Shown here piece by piece: positions 26,584 through 36,389 of a stretch of 64,000 nucleotides of DNA. Numbering within the stretch: position 1 is the stretch's first letter; each line of letters begins with the position of its first letter. The stretch comes from Paraburkholderia megapolitana. Lineage in GTDB: Bacteria > Pseudomonadota > Gammaproteobacteria > Burkholderiales > Burkholderiaceae. The notes below the pieces were generated by a model. It was not told the origin of the DNA. It was given only the letters and a program-made list of their open reading frames with translations, and searched no databases. The stretch is taken from the NCBI RefSeq assembly GCF_007556815.1, contig NZ_CP041745.1:3697001-3761000 (forward strand), given 5' to 3'. Made by a program: the position numbers and the translations under genes.

Positions 26584-27885
26584 TTAAAAACGCACGCTCA
26601 CCAGCAACCCGCCCGACGCCGATTCGCCGAGTTCGACCTGAGCACGCTGTTGCAACGCGATGCGCTTCACGATTGCGAGTCCGAGCCCGCTGCCCGCCAC
26701 ATCGGTACGCTCGCGCATCGCGCCGGACCCGACGCGATAGAAGCGGTCGAACACCCGCTCGCGCTCTTCGGGAGGAATCCCCGGTCCGCTGTCAGCGATC
26801 CGCACAACCGGATGCCCCGCTTCGACCGCGAGGCTCACATCGACGCGGCCGCCGGCCGGCGTGTACTTGGTTGCGTTATCAAGCAGGTTGTTGAGCATCA
26901 CGCGCAGCGTCTGCCCATCGCCGATCACGGTCGCCGGTTCGCTGCCTTCGATACCGAGATCGACGTTGCGCTGCTGCGCGAGCGGTGCATAAGCCGCAAC
27001 GCATTCGTCGAGCAGCGCGTGCAGATCGATTGCCTTGGCGCTCACCGGACCATCGGGCTCCGCGCGCGCCAAAGCGAGCAACTGCTCGGCAAGCCGCGTC
27101 GCGCGCGTGACACCCGCCTGCAGATCGGCGAGCGCTTCGCCGCGCGTGGCGTCATCGCGTGCGCGCGCAACCAGTTGCGACTGGATCTGCACGGCGGCGA
27201 GCGGTGTGCGCAGTTCGTGCGCGGCGTCGGCGACGAAGGCCTTTTGCGTATCGAGTGCGGTCGCGAGTCGCGCAAGCAGTGCGTTCAGGGCGCGCACGAG
27301 CGGCTGGACTTCGAGCGGCAGGCGCGCATCGGGTAGCGGCTCGAGCGCTTCAGGGTGACGCGTGTCGAGTGCGCCCGCCACGCGCCGCAACGGCGCGAGG
27401 CCGCGCCCAACCACACCCCATACCGCGACGCCAAGCAACGGCAGCAGCACGATCAGCGGCCACAGTGTGCGCAACGCGACGTTCGCAGCGAGCCGGTTGC
27501 GCACCGATACCGGCTGCGCGAGCTGCACGACGTTATCGCCGACGATCGCGCCATACACGCGCCACGCACCGCGATCAGTGTGCTCGGTCGAGAAACCGAT
27601 TTCGGCACGCGGCGCGAGAGGCGCGCGCGGATGCGAGTAGTACATCAGCACGCCGTTGCGATTCCAGATCTGCAGCACGATGCCTTCGTCGCCGGTATCG
27701 CGCGACGTGAGAATCTGCGAGAACGGCTCGGCGGGCAGCGCCGCGGCGATCTCCTGCAACTGGTAGTCGAACAGTTCGTTCGCTTCGGCGAGCGCCTGAC
27801 GGTAGATGAGCCAGCCCGCGATACCGAGACCCAGCAATACGATGGCAAGCAGCCAGAACAGCAATTGACGACGAATCGAACGCAT
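26584..27885 (-). CDS. Sensor histidine kinase (QseC/PmrB type)
   Basis: A 433-residue inner-membrane kinase. Membrane segments lie at about 8-28 and 140-162 and enclose a short periplasmic domain of about 110 residues. HAMP-like linker follows, then the HisKA H-box AAHELRTPLA with H223, and the HATPase N box (NNLLDNATKYT), G1 (DSGPGIP) and G2 (GSGLGLAI). Starts 4 nt after the regulator gene, so the two are co-transcribed. Signal unknown; the linked degQ suggests envelope stress. Confidence 0.92.
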   Translation of the reverse strand: MRSIRRQLLFWLLAIVLLGLGIAGWLIYRQALAEANELFDYQLQEIAAALPAEPFSQILTSRDTGDEGIVLQIWNRNGVLMYYSHPRAPLAPRAEIGFSTEHTDRGAWRVYGAIVGDNVVQLAQPVSVRNRLAANVALRTLWPLIVLLPLLGVAVWGVVGRGLAPLRRVAGALDTRHPEALEPLPDARLPLEVQPLVRALNALLARLATALDTQKAFVADAAHELRTPLAAVQIQSQLVARARDDATRGEALADLQAGVTRATRLAEQLLALARAEPDGPVSAKAIDLHALLDECVAAYAPLAQQRNVDLGIEGSEPATVIGDGQTLRVMLNNLLDNATKYTPAGGRVDVSLAVEAGHPVVRIADSGPGIPPEERERVFDRFYRVGSGAMRERTDVAGSGLGLAIVKRIALQQRAQVELGESASGGLLVSVRF

Positions 27886-27889
27886 CAGC

Positions 27890-28552
27890 TCAGCCTTCCC
27901 TCGCGATCATGTAACCAAGGCCGCGCACGTTACGGATCAGGTCCGCGCCGAGCTTCTTGCGCAATGCGTGGATGTACACCTCGACGGTATTGCTGCCGAT
28001 CTCCTCGCCCCAGCCGTACATCTTTTCTTCGAGCTGGCTCTTCGACAGCACCGCGCCCGGTCGTGCCAGCAGCGCTTCGAGCAACGCGAACTCGCGCGCG
28101 GACAAGGCGACCGGCGCACCGTCGAGCGTCACCCGATGCCCCGCCGGATCGAGCGTGAGCGCGCCATGGCGGATCGTCGAATCGCTGCGCCCCGACTGCC
28201 GGCGAATCAGCGCGCGCATGCGCGCACCGAGTTCGTCGAGATCGAACGGCTTCACGAGGTAGTCGTCGGCCCCGGCGTCGAGGCCCTTCACGCGGTCGGC
28301 CACCGCATCGCGCGCGGTGACGATCAAGACCGGCAACGCGTGGCCGCGGGCGCGCAACGTGCGCAGTACGTCGAGGCCGTCGCGCTTGGGCAACCCGAGG
28401 TCGAGCAGTACGAGATCGTAAGCTTCGCCGGTGGCCGCGCTCAGCGCAGCCTCGCCGTCCTGCACCCAGTCGACCGCGAAGCCTTCGCCGCGCAGCGCCT
28501 TGCGCACGCCCTCGGCAATCATCCGGTCGTCTTCGACAAGCAGTATGCGCAT
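27890..28552 (-). CDS. OmpR-family response regulator (QseB/PmrA type)
   Basis: A 220-residue regulator. The receiver domain has the acidic pair E7/D8-D9, phospho-acceptor D51 (LLLDLGLP) and the conserved Lys in LVKPFD. The C-terminal winged helix includes LSAREFALLEALL and VEVYIHALRKKLG. First gene of the regulator-kinase pair. The PmrA/QseB-type box near degQ is a likely target; none was seen in its own upstream region. Confidence 0.92.
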   Translation of the reverse strand: MRILLVEDDRMIAEGVRKALRGEGFAVDWVQDGEAALSAATGEAYDLVLLDLGLPKRDGLDVLRTLRARGHALPVLIVTARDAVADRVKGLDAGADDYLVKPFDLDELGARMRALIRRQSGRSDSTIRHGALTLDPAGHRVTLDGAPVALSAREFALLEALLARPGAVLSKSQLEEKMYGWGEEIGSNTVEVYIHALRKKLGADLIRNVRGLGYMIAREG

Positions 28553-28803
28553 GACAGCGTATCCGTATGGTTCGTGATGACCGCATTCTAGCGCCAGGGG
28601 TCAGCCGCGCGGCGCGATGTTAGTCGCCGCATCCGTTTGAACCCCGTCGTATGCGCCACGTATGCGTGGGTTAATGCATTTTTCAACGCAGCATCGCGGC
28701 ATATCTCTACAATGTGCGCTTTCGCTTCATACGGGAACGGTCGACACCCGGCGCTCGCCGCGCATCGCGTCTTCCGCTGCCCGCCTTGCACGCCCAGGTT
28801 TCC

Positions 28804-30512
28804 ATGACGCACGTTCTCGCTTCACTCGCCCAGCGCCCCACCTATTCCCGCTTTCGCTTCGCTTGCGCCGCCGTGCTGTATCGCGCACCTCACGTTGCCC
28901 ACGCAAACCGTTCGTCTCTTCCGAACACCTTTTCGTTTGCGCGATCGGCGGGTACCGGTTCGGGCCTCGGTCGCATCGCCGCGCTGACACTCGCGTGCGT
29001 GTCGCTGCTCGGCGCCGCACCGGCCCATGCGCGAATCAAGGCGCGGCATCCGGCGGTCAGTGTCAGCACGGTGCTGCCGTCCACAGTGATGGCGGGTCTG
29101 CAGCGCGCTCATGTGCCGCTGTCGGCCATCAGCGTCGTCGTCGAAAAAGTCGGCGACTCGACACCGATCGTCGCGATGAATGCCGGCATGCCGATGCTGC
29201 CTGCCTCGACGATGAAGCTCGTCACGACCTACTCGGGCCTTTCGCTGCTCGGTCCGGACTATCGCTGGCGCACGAGCGCCTATACCGACGGCGCGCTCGA
29301 TGCGAACGGCATCCTGCACGGCAACCTGTACATTCAGGGCACCGGCGATCCGAAGCTCGTGCCGGAAGAACTGATCGATCTCGTGCAGAAGATCCGCAAG
29401 GCGGGCATTAGCGGCATCGACGGTGCGCTTGTCCTCGACAAGCGTTACTTCGATCCGTCGACGCGCGATCTGCCGCCGTTCGACGACGACGTCACGGCGC
29501 CGTATAACGTCGGCCCCGATCCGCTGCTGTACGCGTTCAAATCGCTGTCGTTCACGTTGACGCCGGCGCCCGACGGCAGCGTCGCGATCGACGTGCTGCC
29601 CGCCCTCGCGCAACTGCAGATCGACAACCAGTTGCGCGCAACACGCGGGCCGTGCCGCGGTGAATCGTCGGCGCTCGCGCCGAGCGTGACGCCGGATGCG
29701 AACGGCACCGTGGTCGCCTCGTTCACCGGCGACTACCCGTTGCGCTGCGGCGCCCGCACGATCAACGTCGCGGTACTCGATCACACGGCGTTTTTCGGCG
29801 GCGGCTTTCTCGCGTTGTGGCAACAAACTGGCGGCACGTTCACCGGCACGACACGCGAAGGCCCCGTCCCCCCACGGCACACCTCGTCGCCGCACACGAT
29901 GGTCCGCCGCTCGGAGACATCGTTCGCGACATCAACAAGTTCAGCAACAATACGATGGCGCGCAATCTGTTCCTGACGATCGGCGCGATGTCCGGCAAGC
30001 CGCCCGCGACGCCTGAAAAAGCGGCGAGCGCGATCGACGCATTCCTCTCCCGCAGCGCGATCCCCACCGAAGATCTCGCGCTCGACAACGGCTCGGGTCT
30101 GTCGCGCGACGAACACGTCACCGCGCTGACGCTCGCCGACCTGCTGCAGGCGGCCAATGCAAGCCCGGTCGCCCAGGTGTTCGTCGATTCGCTGCCGGTG
30201 GTCGGTGTCGACGGCACGATGCGTCACCGCCTGACCACGCAGCCCGTGGTCGGCAATGCGCACATCAAGACCGGTACGCTGCGCGACGTGCGCGCCATCG
30301 CGGGCTATGTCGCGTCCGAAGACGGCGTGAGCTATGTCGTCGTCAGTCTGATCAACAGCCCGCACGCCGAAAGCGCCCAGGCCGCCCACGATGCGCTGCT
30401 CGAATGGGTCTACACGGGCATGGCGCCGCCGCCCGCCCCCGAACCCGTCGCCACCTCGCGCAAGGGCAGCGGCAAGCCCAGGAAAAACCCGCATCGGCAC
30501 AGCGAGCATTGA
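28804..30512 (+). pseudogene. dacB: D-alanyl-D-alanine carboxypeptidase/endopeptidase PBP4 (dacB), frameshifted
   Basis: A peptidase S13 protein of about 569 residues split between two frames. The first frame has a signal segment (about 56-76) and the SxxK motif (S135-T-M-K138). It goes out of phase at the six-C run 29868-29873 in EGPVPP, and would stop near 29976. The other frame continues with NKFSNNTMARN (SxN motif), the KTG motif (HIKTGTL) and the stop at 30512. One extra C restores the whole protein with all three catalytic motifs. The start at 28804 is preferred because a TACAAT -10 candidate (28708-28713) abuts the longer start. Confidence 0.85.
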
Positions 30513-30709
30513 GGATTCCTTCTAGCGAAGCCCCGCGCCGCAACGCGGCGGAGCGTGTACGCTGTCGGGCAGTGTTCGACGGGGCGGTATGAAACGCCCG
30601 CTACCCATGCGCTGCCGCGCCACAATTCAGCTGCGCGGCACCAATCGAACGAAAACGACAACGTCTGCCCATTCGCTGCGGCAGCTCGAGACCACGGAGG
30701 GGGACGCCC

Positions 30710-30874
30710 ATGCGATTCGACGCCGAATTGCCTTTGCTCGCGATGGCGCACCAGGGCGCGGACAAGATCGCCTGGTTCTTCCTCATTCCGCTTTACACCA
30801 CCATCTACGCACGCTTTCGCGTCTACGTTAGAGGTGCGTTTCAAACGCCGCGCAATCCACAAAATATTCTGTAA
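30710..30874 (+). CDS. Small hypothetical membrane-associated protein (54 residues)
   Basis: A short frame from ATG 30710 to TAA 30872-30874. A strong ribosome binding site, GGAGGGGG, lies 6-13 nt upstream. The product has a central hydrophobic stretch (WFFLIPLYTTIY) flanked by basic residues at the C-terminal side. I do not recognise a family. It is the only supported content of the 436-nt stretch between dacB and the GDSL hydrolase gene; the 200 nt before it show nothing definite. Confidence 0.45.
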   Translation: MRFDAELPLLAMAHQGADKIAWFFLIPLYTTIYARFRVYVRGAFQTPRNPQNIL

Positions 30875-30948
30875 GCTGTCGTCACGCCGTCAGAGCGGCG
30901 GACGCTGCCTGCATCACATGGCAATGGCCACACAAACGAGGAGATGAA

Positions 30949-32118
30949 GTGAACATGAAATACAGGGAACCACACTACCGGAGCCTGACGCGCGTCGCCC
31001 AGATCGGCATCGCAGGCGCGGCGTTCGCCCTGATCGCCGCCTGCGGGGGCAGCGACGATAACAGCAACTCGAGCGGCAGCACCCCGGCCGGCGGCGTGAA
31101 GCTGCAGGTCGTATCGTTCGGCGACAGCCTGTCGGACGTCGGCACGTATTCGCCGGTCGTCACCGCGAATTTCGGCGGCGGCCGCTTCACCACGAACCCC
31201 GGTGAAATCTGGACACAAAAGGTCGCCGAATACTACGGCGGCACGTTGACACCGGCTTACCTCGGTGGCTTTGGGCAACCGTTGCAGGCATCGACGGGTC
31301 TCGGCTACGGCCAGGGCGGCTCGCGCGTGACGGACCCGAACGGCATCGGCCACGCGCCGGCCTCGCAGCCGTCGTACGCGCAGGCGACGACCGTACCGAT
31401 CGTCACGCAACTGCAGAACTACCTGTCCGCGCACACCAACTTCAACGCGAACCAGCTCGTGCTCGTGAACGGCGGTGCCAACGACGTCTTCTATCAGGCC
31501 GGCGTCGTCCAGGCGACGATTGCCGCAGCGGTCGCAGCCGGTGCCGATCCGGCTACCGCGCAGACCCAGGCGGTCAATGCAGCCGTGCAGGCCATCGGGC
31601 TCGCCGCGACGCAGCTCGTGCAGAACGTGATTGCACCGATCCTCGCGAATGGCGCGACGAAGGTCGTCGTGTCGAACATCCCGGATATCGCGCAGACGCC
31701 GCAAGGTCTGTCAGGTGGCGCGTCGGGGCAGCAACTGTTTGCCGGCCTCGTGACGGCGTTCAACCAGACGCTGATCGGGACGCTGAACGCAGCGGGTCTC
31801 GCGAGCAAGGTGATCTACGTGCAGGCCGATCAGTGGCAAGACGGCGTCATGGCGAACTACCAGTCGAACGGCTTCACCGTATCGAATACGGGTACGGCGT
31901 GTAACCTGACCGCGATGGCTGCGGCTGCGGCGCAGCACGGTATGCCGAATCCGTCGGCATTTGCATCGTCGCTGTTCTGCTCGCCGGATACGTATACGGT
32001 TGCAGGTGCGGATCAGACTTATATGTTCGCCGATACGGTGCATCCGACTACCCATCTGCATGCGCTGTTCGCGCAGCAGGTTGAGAAGCAGATTGCGGCG
32101 GCGGGTATTGGCAAGTGA
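30949..32118 (+). CDS. SGNH/GDSL-family hydrolase lipoprotein
   Basis: A 389-residue secreted esterase-like protein. The lipobox LIAAC gives an acylated Cys at about residue 32. The GDSL block FGDSLSDVG has the nucleophile S60, the NGGAND block supplies the oxyanion Asn, and DTVHPT near the C-terminus holds the Asp and His of the triad. Start: GTG at 30949, 5 nt after GGAG; ATG at 30955 two codons on is equally possible. A Ser/Asn/Gly linker follows the lipid anchor. Monocistronic, ended by a terminator. Substrate unknown; lipase or acyl-ester hydrolase likely. Confidence 0.88.
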   Translation: MNMKYREPHYRSLTRVAQIGIAGAAFALIAACGGSDDNSNSSGSTPAGGVKLQVVSFGDSLSDVGTYSPVVTANFGGGRFTTNPGEIWTQKVAEYYGGTLTPAYLGGFGQPLQASTGLGYGQGGSRVTDPNGIGHAPASQPSYAQATTVPIVTQLQNYLSAHTNFNANQLVLVNGGANDVFYQAGVVQATIAAAVAAGADPATAQTQAVNAAVQAIGLAATQLVQNVIAPILANGATKVVVSNIPDIAQTPQGLSGGASGQQLFAGLVTAFNQTLIGTLNAAGLASKVIYVQADQWQDGVMANYQSNGFTVSNTGTACNLTAMAAAAAQHGMPNPSAFASSLFCSPDTYTVAGADQTYMFADTVHPTTHLHALFAQQVEKQIAAAGIGK

Positions 32119-32226
32119 TGTAGTGCAGCCGCGTAGCGTCAGGTTGCGCGGCTGGATTGAATAAGCCCGGTTGGTTTGGCTGCCTACACGATGAACGTGT
32201 CGGGCACAGCTAGAACAGGGTTATAA

Positions 32227-32254
32227 CGAGCCTCATTCGAGGCTCGCTTTTTTT
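32227..32254 (+). terminator. Rho-independent terminator after the GDSL hydrolase gene
   Basis: An 8-bp stem, CGAGCCTC with GAGGCTCG and an ATTC loop, is followed by C and a run of seven T. It lies about 110 nt past the stop at 32118. The remaining DNA up to 32381 is AT-richer and shows no gene. Confidence 0.92.
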
Positions 32255-32381
32255 ATCTGGGAGTTCAAGCATGGGTTGTCCGGCATATATTCCCGTTTTC
32301 GAGAAACATACCGTAAATCCATATTATTCAATAGCTTAATGCTCGCTCGATCATTGAAATAAGCGATCTCCGAGACGAAGC

Positions 32382-33422
32382 TCAGGTCTGCGCTTCAAAC
32401 GCCGCTGCCGCCCGCCCCAACCGGTCATTCACCGCGATCCATTCAATCGTATCCGGCAGCTTCTCGATCAGGATGCGCGTCACATTCGCGCGATCGAGCG
32501 CACGCAGCAAGCCGTATAGCTCGCGTGCGTAGACGTGCGGATCTTCGGGCGCGGCGATGAAGTGCACGCCCGTCGCACTGGCCCACGCTCCCGCGCGCGA
32601 TGCGCGCGCCACCAGGGCGATCCGCTCGTTGGTATCGCGTGCGGCGAGGAGCGGCTCCAGCGCCTCGAACGGCAGCAGCGCAAGCGGCGTGCGCGGCGCG
32701 TAGTGCGCCTTCAGCGTGCCCGATGCGCGCGGCGCAGTGGCATCCGATCCATCCGGCAGACGCGGCGCCTCGCCGAGCACGTCGGCGATATCCTGCGGCG
32801 TCACGCGTCCCGGCCGCAGCAGCGCCGGAAAACCACGCGACAGATCGACGATCGTCGATTCGATACCGACATCCGACGGCCCACCATCGAGCACATGAAT
32901 CGCGCTGCCGAATTCTTCGCGCACATGCTGCGCGGTCGTCGGGCTCACATGACCGAAGCGGTTCGCGGAAGGCGCGGCCACTCCGCCGTAACCGCCCCTG
33001 AGCGCCGCGAACGCAGCAAGCAACGCCTGCGCAACCGGATGCGACGGGCAGCGCAAGCCGACCGAATCCTGACCGCCGCTGACCGCCGGCGGAATGTGCG
33101 CCGCGCGCTTGAGAATCAGCGTGAGCGGCCCCGGCCAGAACGCATCGATCAGCTTCTGCGCATCCGGCGGTAAGTCCTTGACCCAATACGCCGGGTCGCC
33201 CTGCGGCGGCAGATGCACGATCACCGGATGATTCGCCGGCCGCCCCTTCGCCGCGTAGATGCGCGCCACCGCCTCCGCGCTCTCGGCATCGCCACCGAGC
33301 CCGTACACGGTCTCGGTGGGAAACGCGACGAGTTCGCCCTCATCGAGCAAGGCCGCCGCGCGCTCGATATCGGCCGCGTTCACAGCGGCTGCGGGGAAAC
33401 CTGCGGGTGTCTGATCGGGCAT
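32382..33422 (-). CDS. tsaC: L-threonylcarbamoyladenylate synthase (Sua5 type)
   Basis: A 346-residue enzyme that makes threonylcarbamoyl-AMP for the t6A modification of tRNAs. The YrdC-like catalytic domain shows PTETVYGLG (35-43), KGRP (59-62), WPGPLTLIL and the SANRFGHVSPTTA segment. A C-terminal Sua5 domain of about 130 residues (from APRASGTLKAHYAP) marks the long Sua5 form as opposed to short TsaC. Last gene of the purC-purE-purK-sua5 run, 19 nt after purK. Confidence 0.95.
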   Translation of the reverse strand: MPDQTPAGFPAAAVNAADIERAAALLDEGELVAFPTETVYGLGGDAESAEAVARIYAAKGRPANHPVIVHLPPQGDPAYWVKDLPPDAQKLIDAFWPGPLTLILKRAAHIPPAVSGGQDSVGLRCPSHPVAQALLAAFAALRGGYGGVAAPSANRFGHVSPTTAQHVREEFGSAIHVLDGGPSDVGIESTIVDLSRGFPALLRPGRVTPQDIADVLGEAPRLPDGSDATAPRASGTLKAHYAPRTPLALLPFEALEPLLAARDTNERIALVARASRAGAWASATGVHFIAAPEDPHVYARELYGLLRALDRANVTRILIEKLPDTIEWIAVNDRLGRAAAAFEAQT

Positions 33423-33441
33423 GGCAGCGATAAACCCTGCG

Positions 33442-34671
33442 TCAGCCGACGGCGATATGCAGCAGCCGCGCGCAATCGCGTGCAGCCGTGCGGGCTTCGT
33501 CGAGCGTCGACGCGGTGAAATTCACGTGGCCCATCTTGCGGCCCGGACGCGCTTCCTCCTTGCCGTACAGATGCAAACGCGCAGCGGGCATTGCCGCCAC
33601 TTCATGCCACGGCGGCGTAACGGGCGCACCGAGCGGCGCGTTGCCCTGCGCACCTTTCACGTGATTCGCGTCGTCGGGAAACCAGATGTCGCCGAGGATG
33701 TTCAGCATCACCGCCGGCGAGTGCTGGCGCGTGTCGCCGAGCGGCATACCGGTCATCGCGCGGACCTGCTGCTCGAACTGGCTCGTGGCGCAGGCATCGA
33801 CGGTGTAGTGGCCGGAATTGTGCGGGCGCGGCGCCATTTCGTTGGCGACCAGCGAGCCGTCTTCGAGAATAAAAAACTCGACGCACAGCACGCCGACATA
33901 ACCAAGCTTCGCGGCAATCTGCAGCGCCGCCTGCTGCGCCTGGGCGACGAGCGTCGCGCTCGCGTCGGGCGCGGGCACGATCGTGTGCGAGAGCACGCCG
34001 TCGCGATGCGTGTTCTGCGCCAGCGGATAAACAGCGGTCGTGCCGGTCGCGCCGCGCGCGATCAACGCCGACACTTCGAACTTCAGCGGCAACCGCTTTT
34101 CGAGCACGCAGGCCACGCCACCCAGCGATGCATGCGCCTCGCGCACCTCGTCGGCATTGCGCACGCGCACCTGGCCCTTGCCGTCATAGCCAAGCCGTGC
34201 GGTCTTCAGGATGCCGGGCAGCACCGCTTCGAGCGCCGCGTCGTTGAGTGCGGCGAGCGCATCCGACGATTCGATCACCACGTGCGGCGCCACCGTCACG
34301 CCCGACGAAGCGATAAAGCGCTTCTCCGCGATGCGGTCCTGCGCGACCGCGACGCAGCGGCCAGCCGGACTCACGAAGGTCGTCCGCGCAAGAAAATCGA
34401 GGCTGACGGCCGGCACATTCTCGAATTCCGTCGATACCGCCGCGCACAACCGCGCGAGTTCGGTCAGCGCCGCTTCATCGTCGTAGGCGGCACGCAGGTG
34501 TCGATCCGCGACGGCGCCCGCCGGGCTCGTCTCATCGGGATCGAGCACGGCGACGCGATAGCCCATCGCCTGGGCGGCAAAACAGAACATGCGGCCGAGC
34601 TGGCCGCCACCGACCATGCCAAGCCATGCGCCGGGCAGAATCGGTGAAACCGGGGTGTTGTCTGGGTTCAT
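33442..34671 (-). CDS. purK: 5-(carboxyamino)imidazole ribonucleotide synthase
   Basis: A 409-residue ATP-grasp enzyme that carboxylates AIR to N5-CAIR in de novo purine synthesis. The N-terminal [11 protein letters not shown] segment, the ATP-grasp region with [12 protein letters not shown] and the metal/ATP site [24 protein letters not shown] are typical. The ATG at 34671 was chosen; the 22 codons further upstream are unlike the family. Works with PurE, whose gene is 93 nt upstream. Confidence 0.95.
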   Translation of the reverse strand: MNPDNTPVSPILPGAWLGMVGGGQLGRMFCFAAQAMGYRVAVLDPDETSPAGAVADRHLRAAYDDEAALTELARLCAAVSTEFENVPAVSLDFLARTTFVSPAGRCVAVAQDRIAEKRFIASSGVTVAPHVVIESSDALAALNDAALEAVLPGILKTARLGYDGKGQVRVRNADEVREAHASLGGVACVLEKRLPLKFEVSALIARGATGTTAVYPLAQNTHRDGVLSHTIVPAPDASATLVAQAQQAALQIAAKLGYVGVLCVEFFILEDGSLVANEMAPRPHNSGHYTVDACATSQFEQQVRAMTGMPLGDTRQHSPAVMLNILGDIWFPDDANHVKGAQGNAPLGAPVTPPWHEVAAMPAARLHLYGKEEARPGRKMGHVNFTASTLDEARTAARDCARLLHIAVG

Positions 34672-34764
34672 CTCAGTGGTCGGCTCAATGGTGAACCCCG
34701 GCTGCCGATGCGCACACGCGTCGTCAACCGGGGTCACAGGTTCGGGCTGAAAACCCGTTTGCGC

Positions 34765-35292
34765 TTACAGCGCGGGCAGCACCATCGCGTGGGCCGCCTG
34801 GTTCTGACGCACGCGGAACGCAGCGAGCTTGTCCGCGTAATCGGTCGACGTGCCGCTCAGGATCGACACCGCGAACAGCGCCGCATTCGCCGCGCCCGCT
34901 TCGCCGATGGCGAAGGTCGCGACCGGCACGCCCTTCGGCATCTGCACGATCGAATGCAACGAATCGACACCCTTCAGATACTTGCTGGCGACCGGCACGC
35001 CAAGCACCGGCACCGTAGTCTTCGCGGCGAGCATACCCGGCAGATGCGCCGCGCCGCCCGCACCGGCGATGATCGCGCGCAACCCGCGCTCGCGCGCACG
35101 CTCCGCGTACGCGAACATCTCGTCGGGCATGCGGTGCGCGGAGACAACCTGCGCTTCGTAGGGCACGCCGAATTCCTGCAGGATCGCCACGGCATGCTTC
35201 ATGGTGTCCCAGTCGGAACTGGAGCCCATCAGCACGCCGACGAGCGGCGCATCGTGCGTATGGGCAGTCGGGACGGTCTGGACTTCACTCAT
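34765..35292 (-). CDS. purE: N5-carboxyaminoimidazole ribonucleotide mutase
   Basis: A 175-residue class I PurE that converts N5-CAIR to CAIR. Substrate-binding segments [21 protein letters not shown] and [11 protein letters not shown] are intact. About 16 variable residues precede the core. The gene lies 24 nt after purC and before purK on the same strand, so the three consecutive purine steps are encoded together. Confidence 0.96.
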   Translation of the reverse strand: MSEVQTVPTAHTHDAPLVGVLMGSSSDWDTMKHAVAILQEFGVPYEAQVVSAHRMPDEMFAYAERARERGLRAIIAGAGGAAHLPGMLAAKTTVPVLGVPVASKYLKGVDSLHSIVQMPKGVPVATFAIGEAGAANAALFAVSILSGTSTDYADKLAAFRVRQNQAAHAMVLPAL

Positions 35293-35316
35293 CGTACTGG
35301 CTTCCGTGTGCGCGGG

Positions 35317-36207
35317 TTACGCGAGCTTCTGGCCGGTCAGCCGCTCGAGCGCTTCCTGATACTTCTCGCTCGTCTTCGTGACCACGTCGTCGGGCAGCTT
35401 CGGCGCCGGCGGCTCTTTTTTCCACGGCTGGGTTTCGAGCCAGTCGCGGACGAACTGCTTGTCGAACGACGGCGGGTTGGTGCCCACCTGGTACTGGTCG
35501 GCGGGCCAGAAACGCGAGGAATCGGCAGTCAGCGCTTCGTCCATCAGATACAGCTTGCCGTGATTGTCGAGACCGAATTCGAACTTCGTATCGGCAATGA
35601 TGATGCCGCGGGTGGCCGCGTAGTCGGCGGCGGCCTGGTACAGCTTGATCGAGATGTCGCGGATCGTCGCCGACAGTTCGGTGCCGATGCGGCGCTCCAT
35701 GTCGTCGTAGGTGATGTTCTCGTCGTGATGGCCCATCTCGGCCTTCGCGGCCGGCGTGAAGATCGGCTCGGGCAGCTTCTGCGCGTTCTGCAGGCCGGGC
35801 GGCAACTGCACGCCGCACACCGAACCCGTCGCCTGATAGTCCTTCCAGCCGCTACCGGCCAGATAACCGCGCACCACCGCTTCCACAAGAATCGGCTCGA
35901 GACGCTTGACGACCACCGCGCGCCCCTTCACCTGCTCCGCTTCGTCGGCTGCGACCACCGATTCCGGCGCGACGCCGGTCAGGTGATTCGGCACGATGTC
36001 CTTCAGACGCTCGAACCAGAAATCGGCCATCTGGTTCAGCACACGGCCTTTGCCCGGAATCGGCTCGCCCATGATCACGTCGAACGCCGACAGGCGGTCG
36101 GTGGTGACGATCAGCAGGCGGTCGTTGCCTACCGCGTAGTTATCGCGGACCTTGCCGCGGCCGAGCAGCGGCAGCGAGCGGAGCGTGGATTCGTAGAGGG
36201 TGGACAT
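35317..36207 (-). CDS. purC: Phosphoribosylaminoimidazole-succinocarboxamide synthase
   Basis: A 296-residue SAICAR synthase. The family features are [12 protein letters not shown] near the N-terminus, [23 protein letters not shown] and DTKFEFGLD. It joins aspartate to CAIR with ATP. Length fits the bacterial long form without a fused PurE. It heads the purC-purE-purK-sua5 set; a hairpin that may end fba transcription lies 84-114 nt upstream. Confidence 0.96.
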   Translation of the reverse strand: MSTLYESTLRSLPLLGRGKVRDNYAVGNDRLLIVTTDRLSAFDVIMGEPIPGKGRVLNQMADFWFERLKDIVPNHLTGVAPESVVAADEAEQVKGRAVVVKRLEPILVEAVVRGYLAGSGWKDYQATGSVCGVQLPPGLQNAQKLPEPIFTPAAKAEMGHHDENITYDDMERRIGTELSATIRDISIKLYQAAADYAATRGIIIADTKFEFGLDNHGKLYLMDEALTADSSRFWPADQYQVGTNPPSFDKQFVRDWLETQPWKKEPPAPKLPDDVVTKTSEKYQEALERLTGQKLA

Positions 36208-36280
36208 CGTCGTGATTCGCTAAAAGTGGGGTCCGGGACGGGACAAATCGGTAAAAAACCGCAAAAACCTATGGAAAATC

Positions 36281-36321
36281 AAAAGCTAAACGCCGTTCCC
36301 CATGATCATGCGGGAACGGCG
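36281..36321 (-). terminator. Terminator-like hairpin downstream of fba
   Basis: A 10-bp stem, CGCCGTTCCC (36291-36300) with GGGAACGGCG (36312-36321), encloses an 11-nt loop. On the minus strand it is followed by TTTAGCTTTT, a broken U-tract. It lies about 70 nt past the fba stop, so it probably terminates or reduces glycolytic-gene read-through into purC. Confidence 0.65.
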
Positions 36322-36389
36322 ATGCGCAGGCAACCGCCAGACGATCCGGCCGTTCGCTTAACCGCGGCCGGGTCGGCAAAGGCAGTATT

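Noticed and set aside
28714..28803. Earlier ATG for dacB
   Set aside because: It directly follows a TACAAT -10 candidate and lacks a ribosome binding site; the ATG at 28804 fits better.
28804..30512. Programmed ribosomal frameshift in dacB
   Set aside because: A plain C run without a slippery heptamer plus downstream structure that I can identify; the same kind of single-base loss in two other genes favours sequence error.
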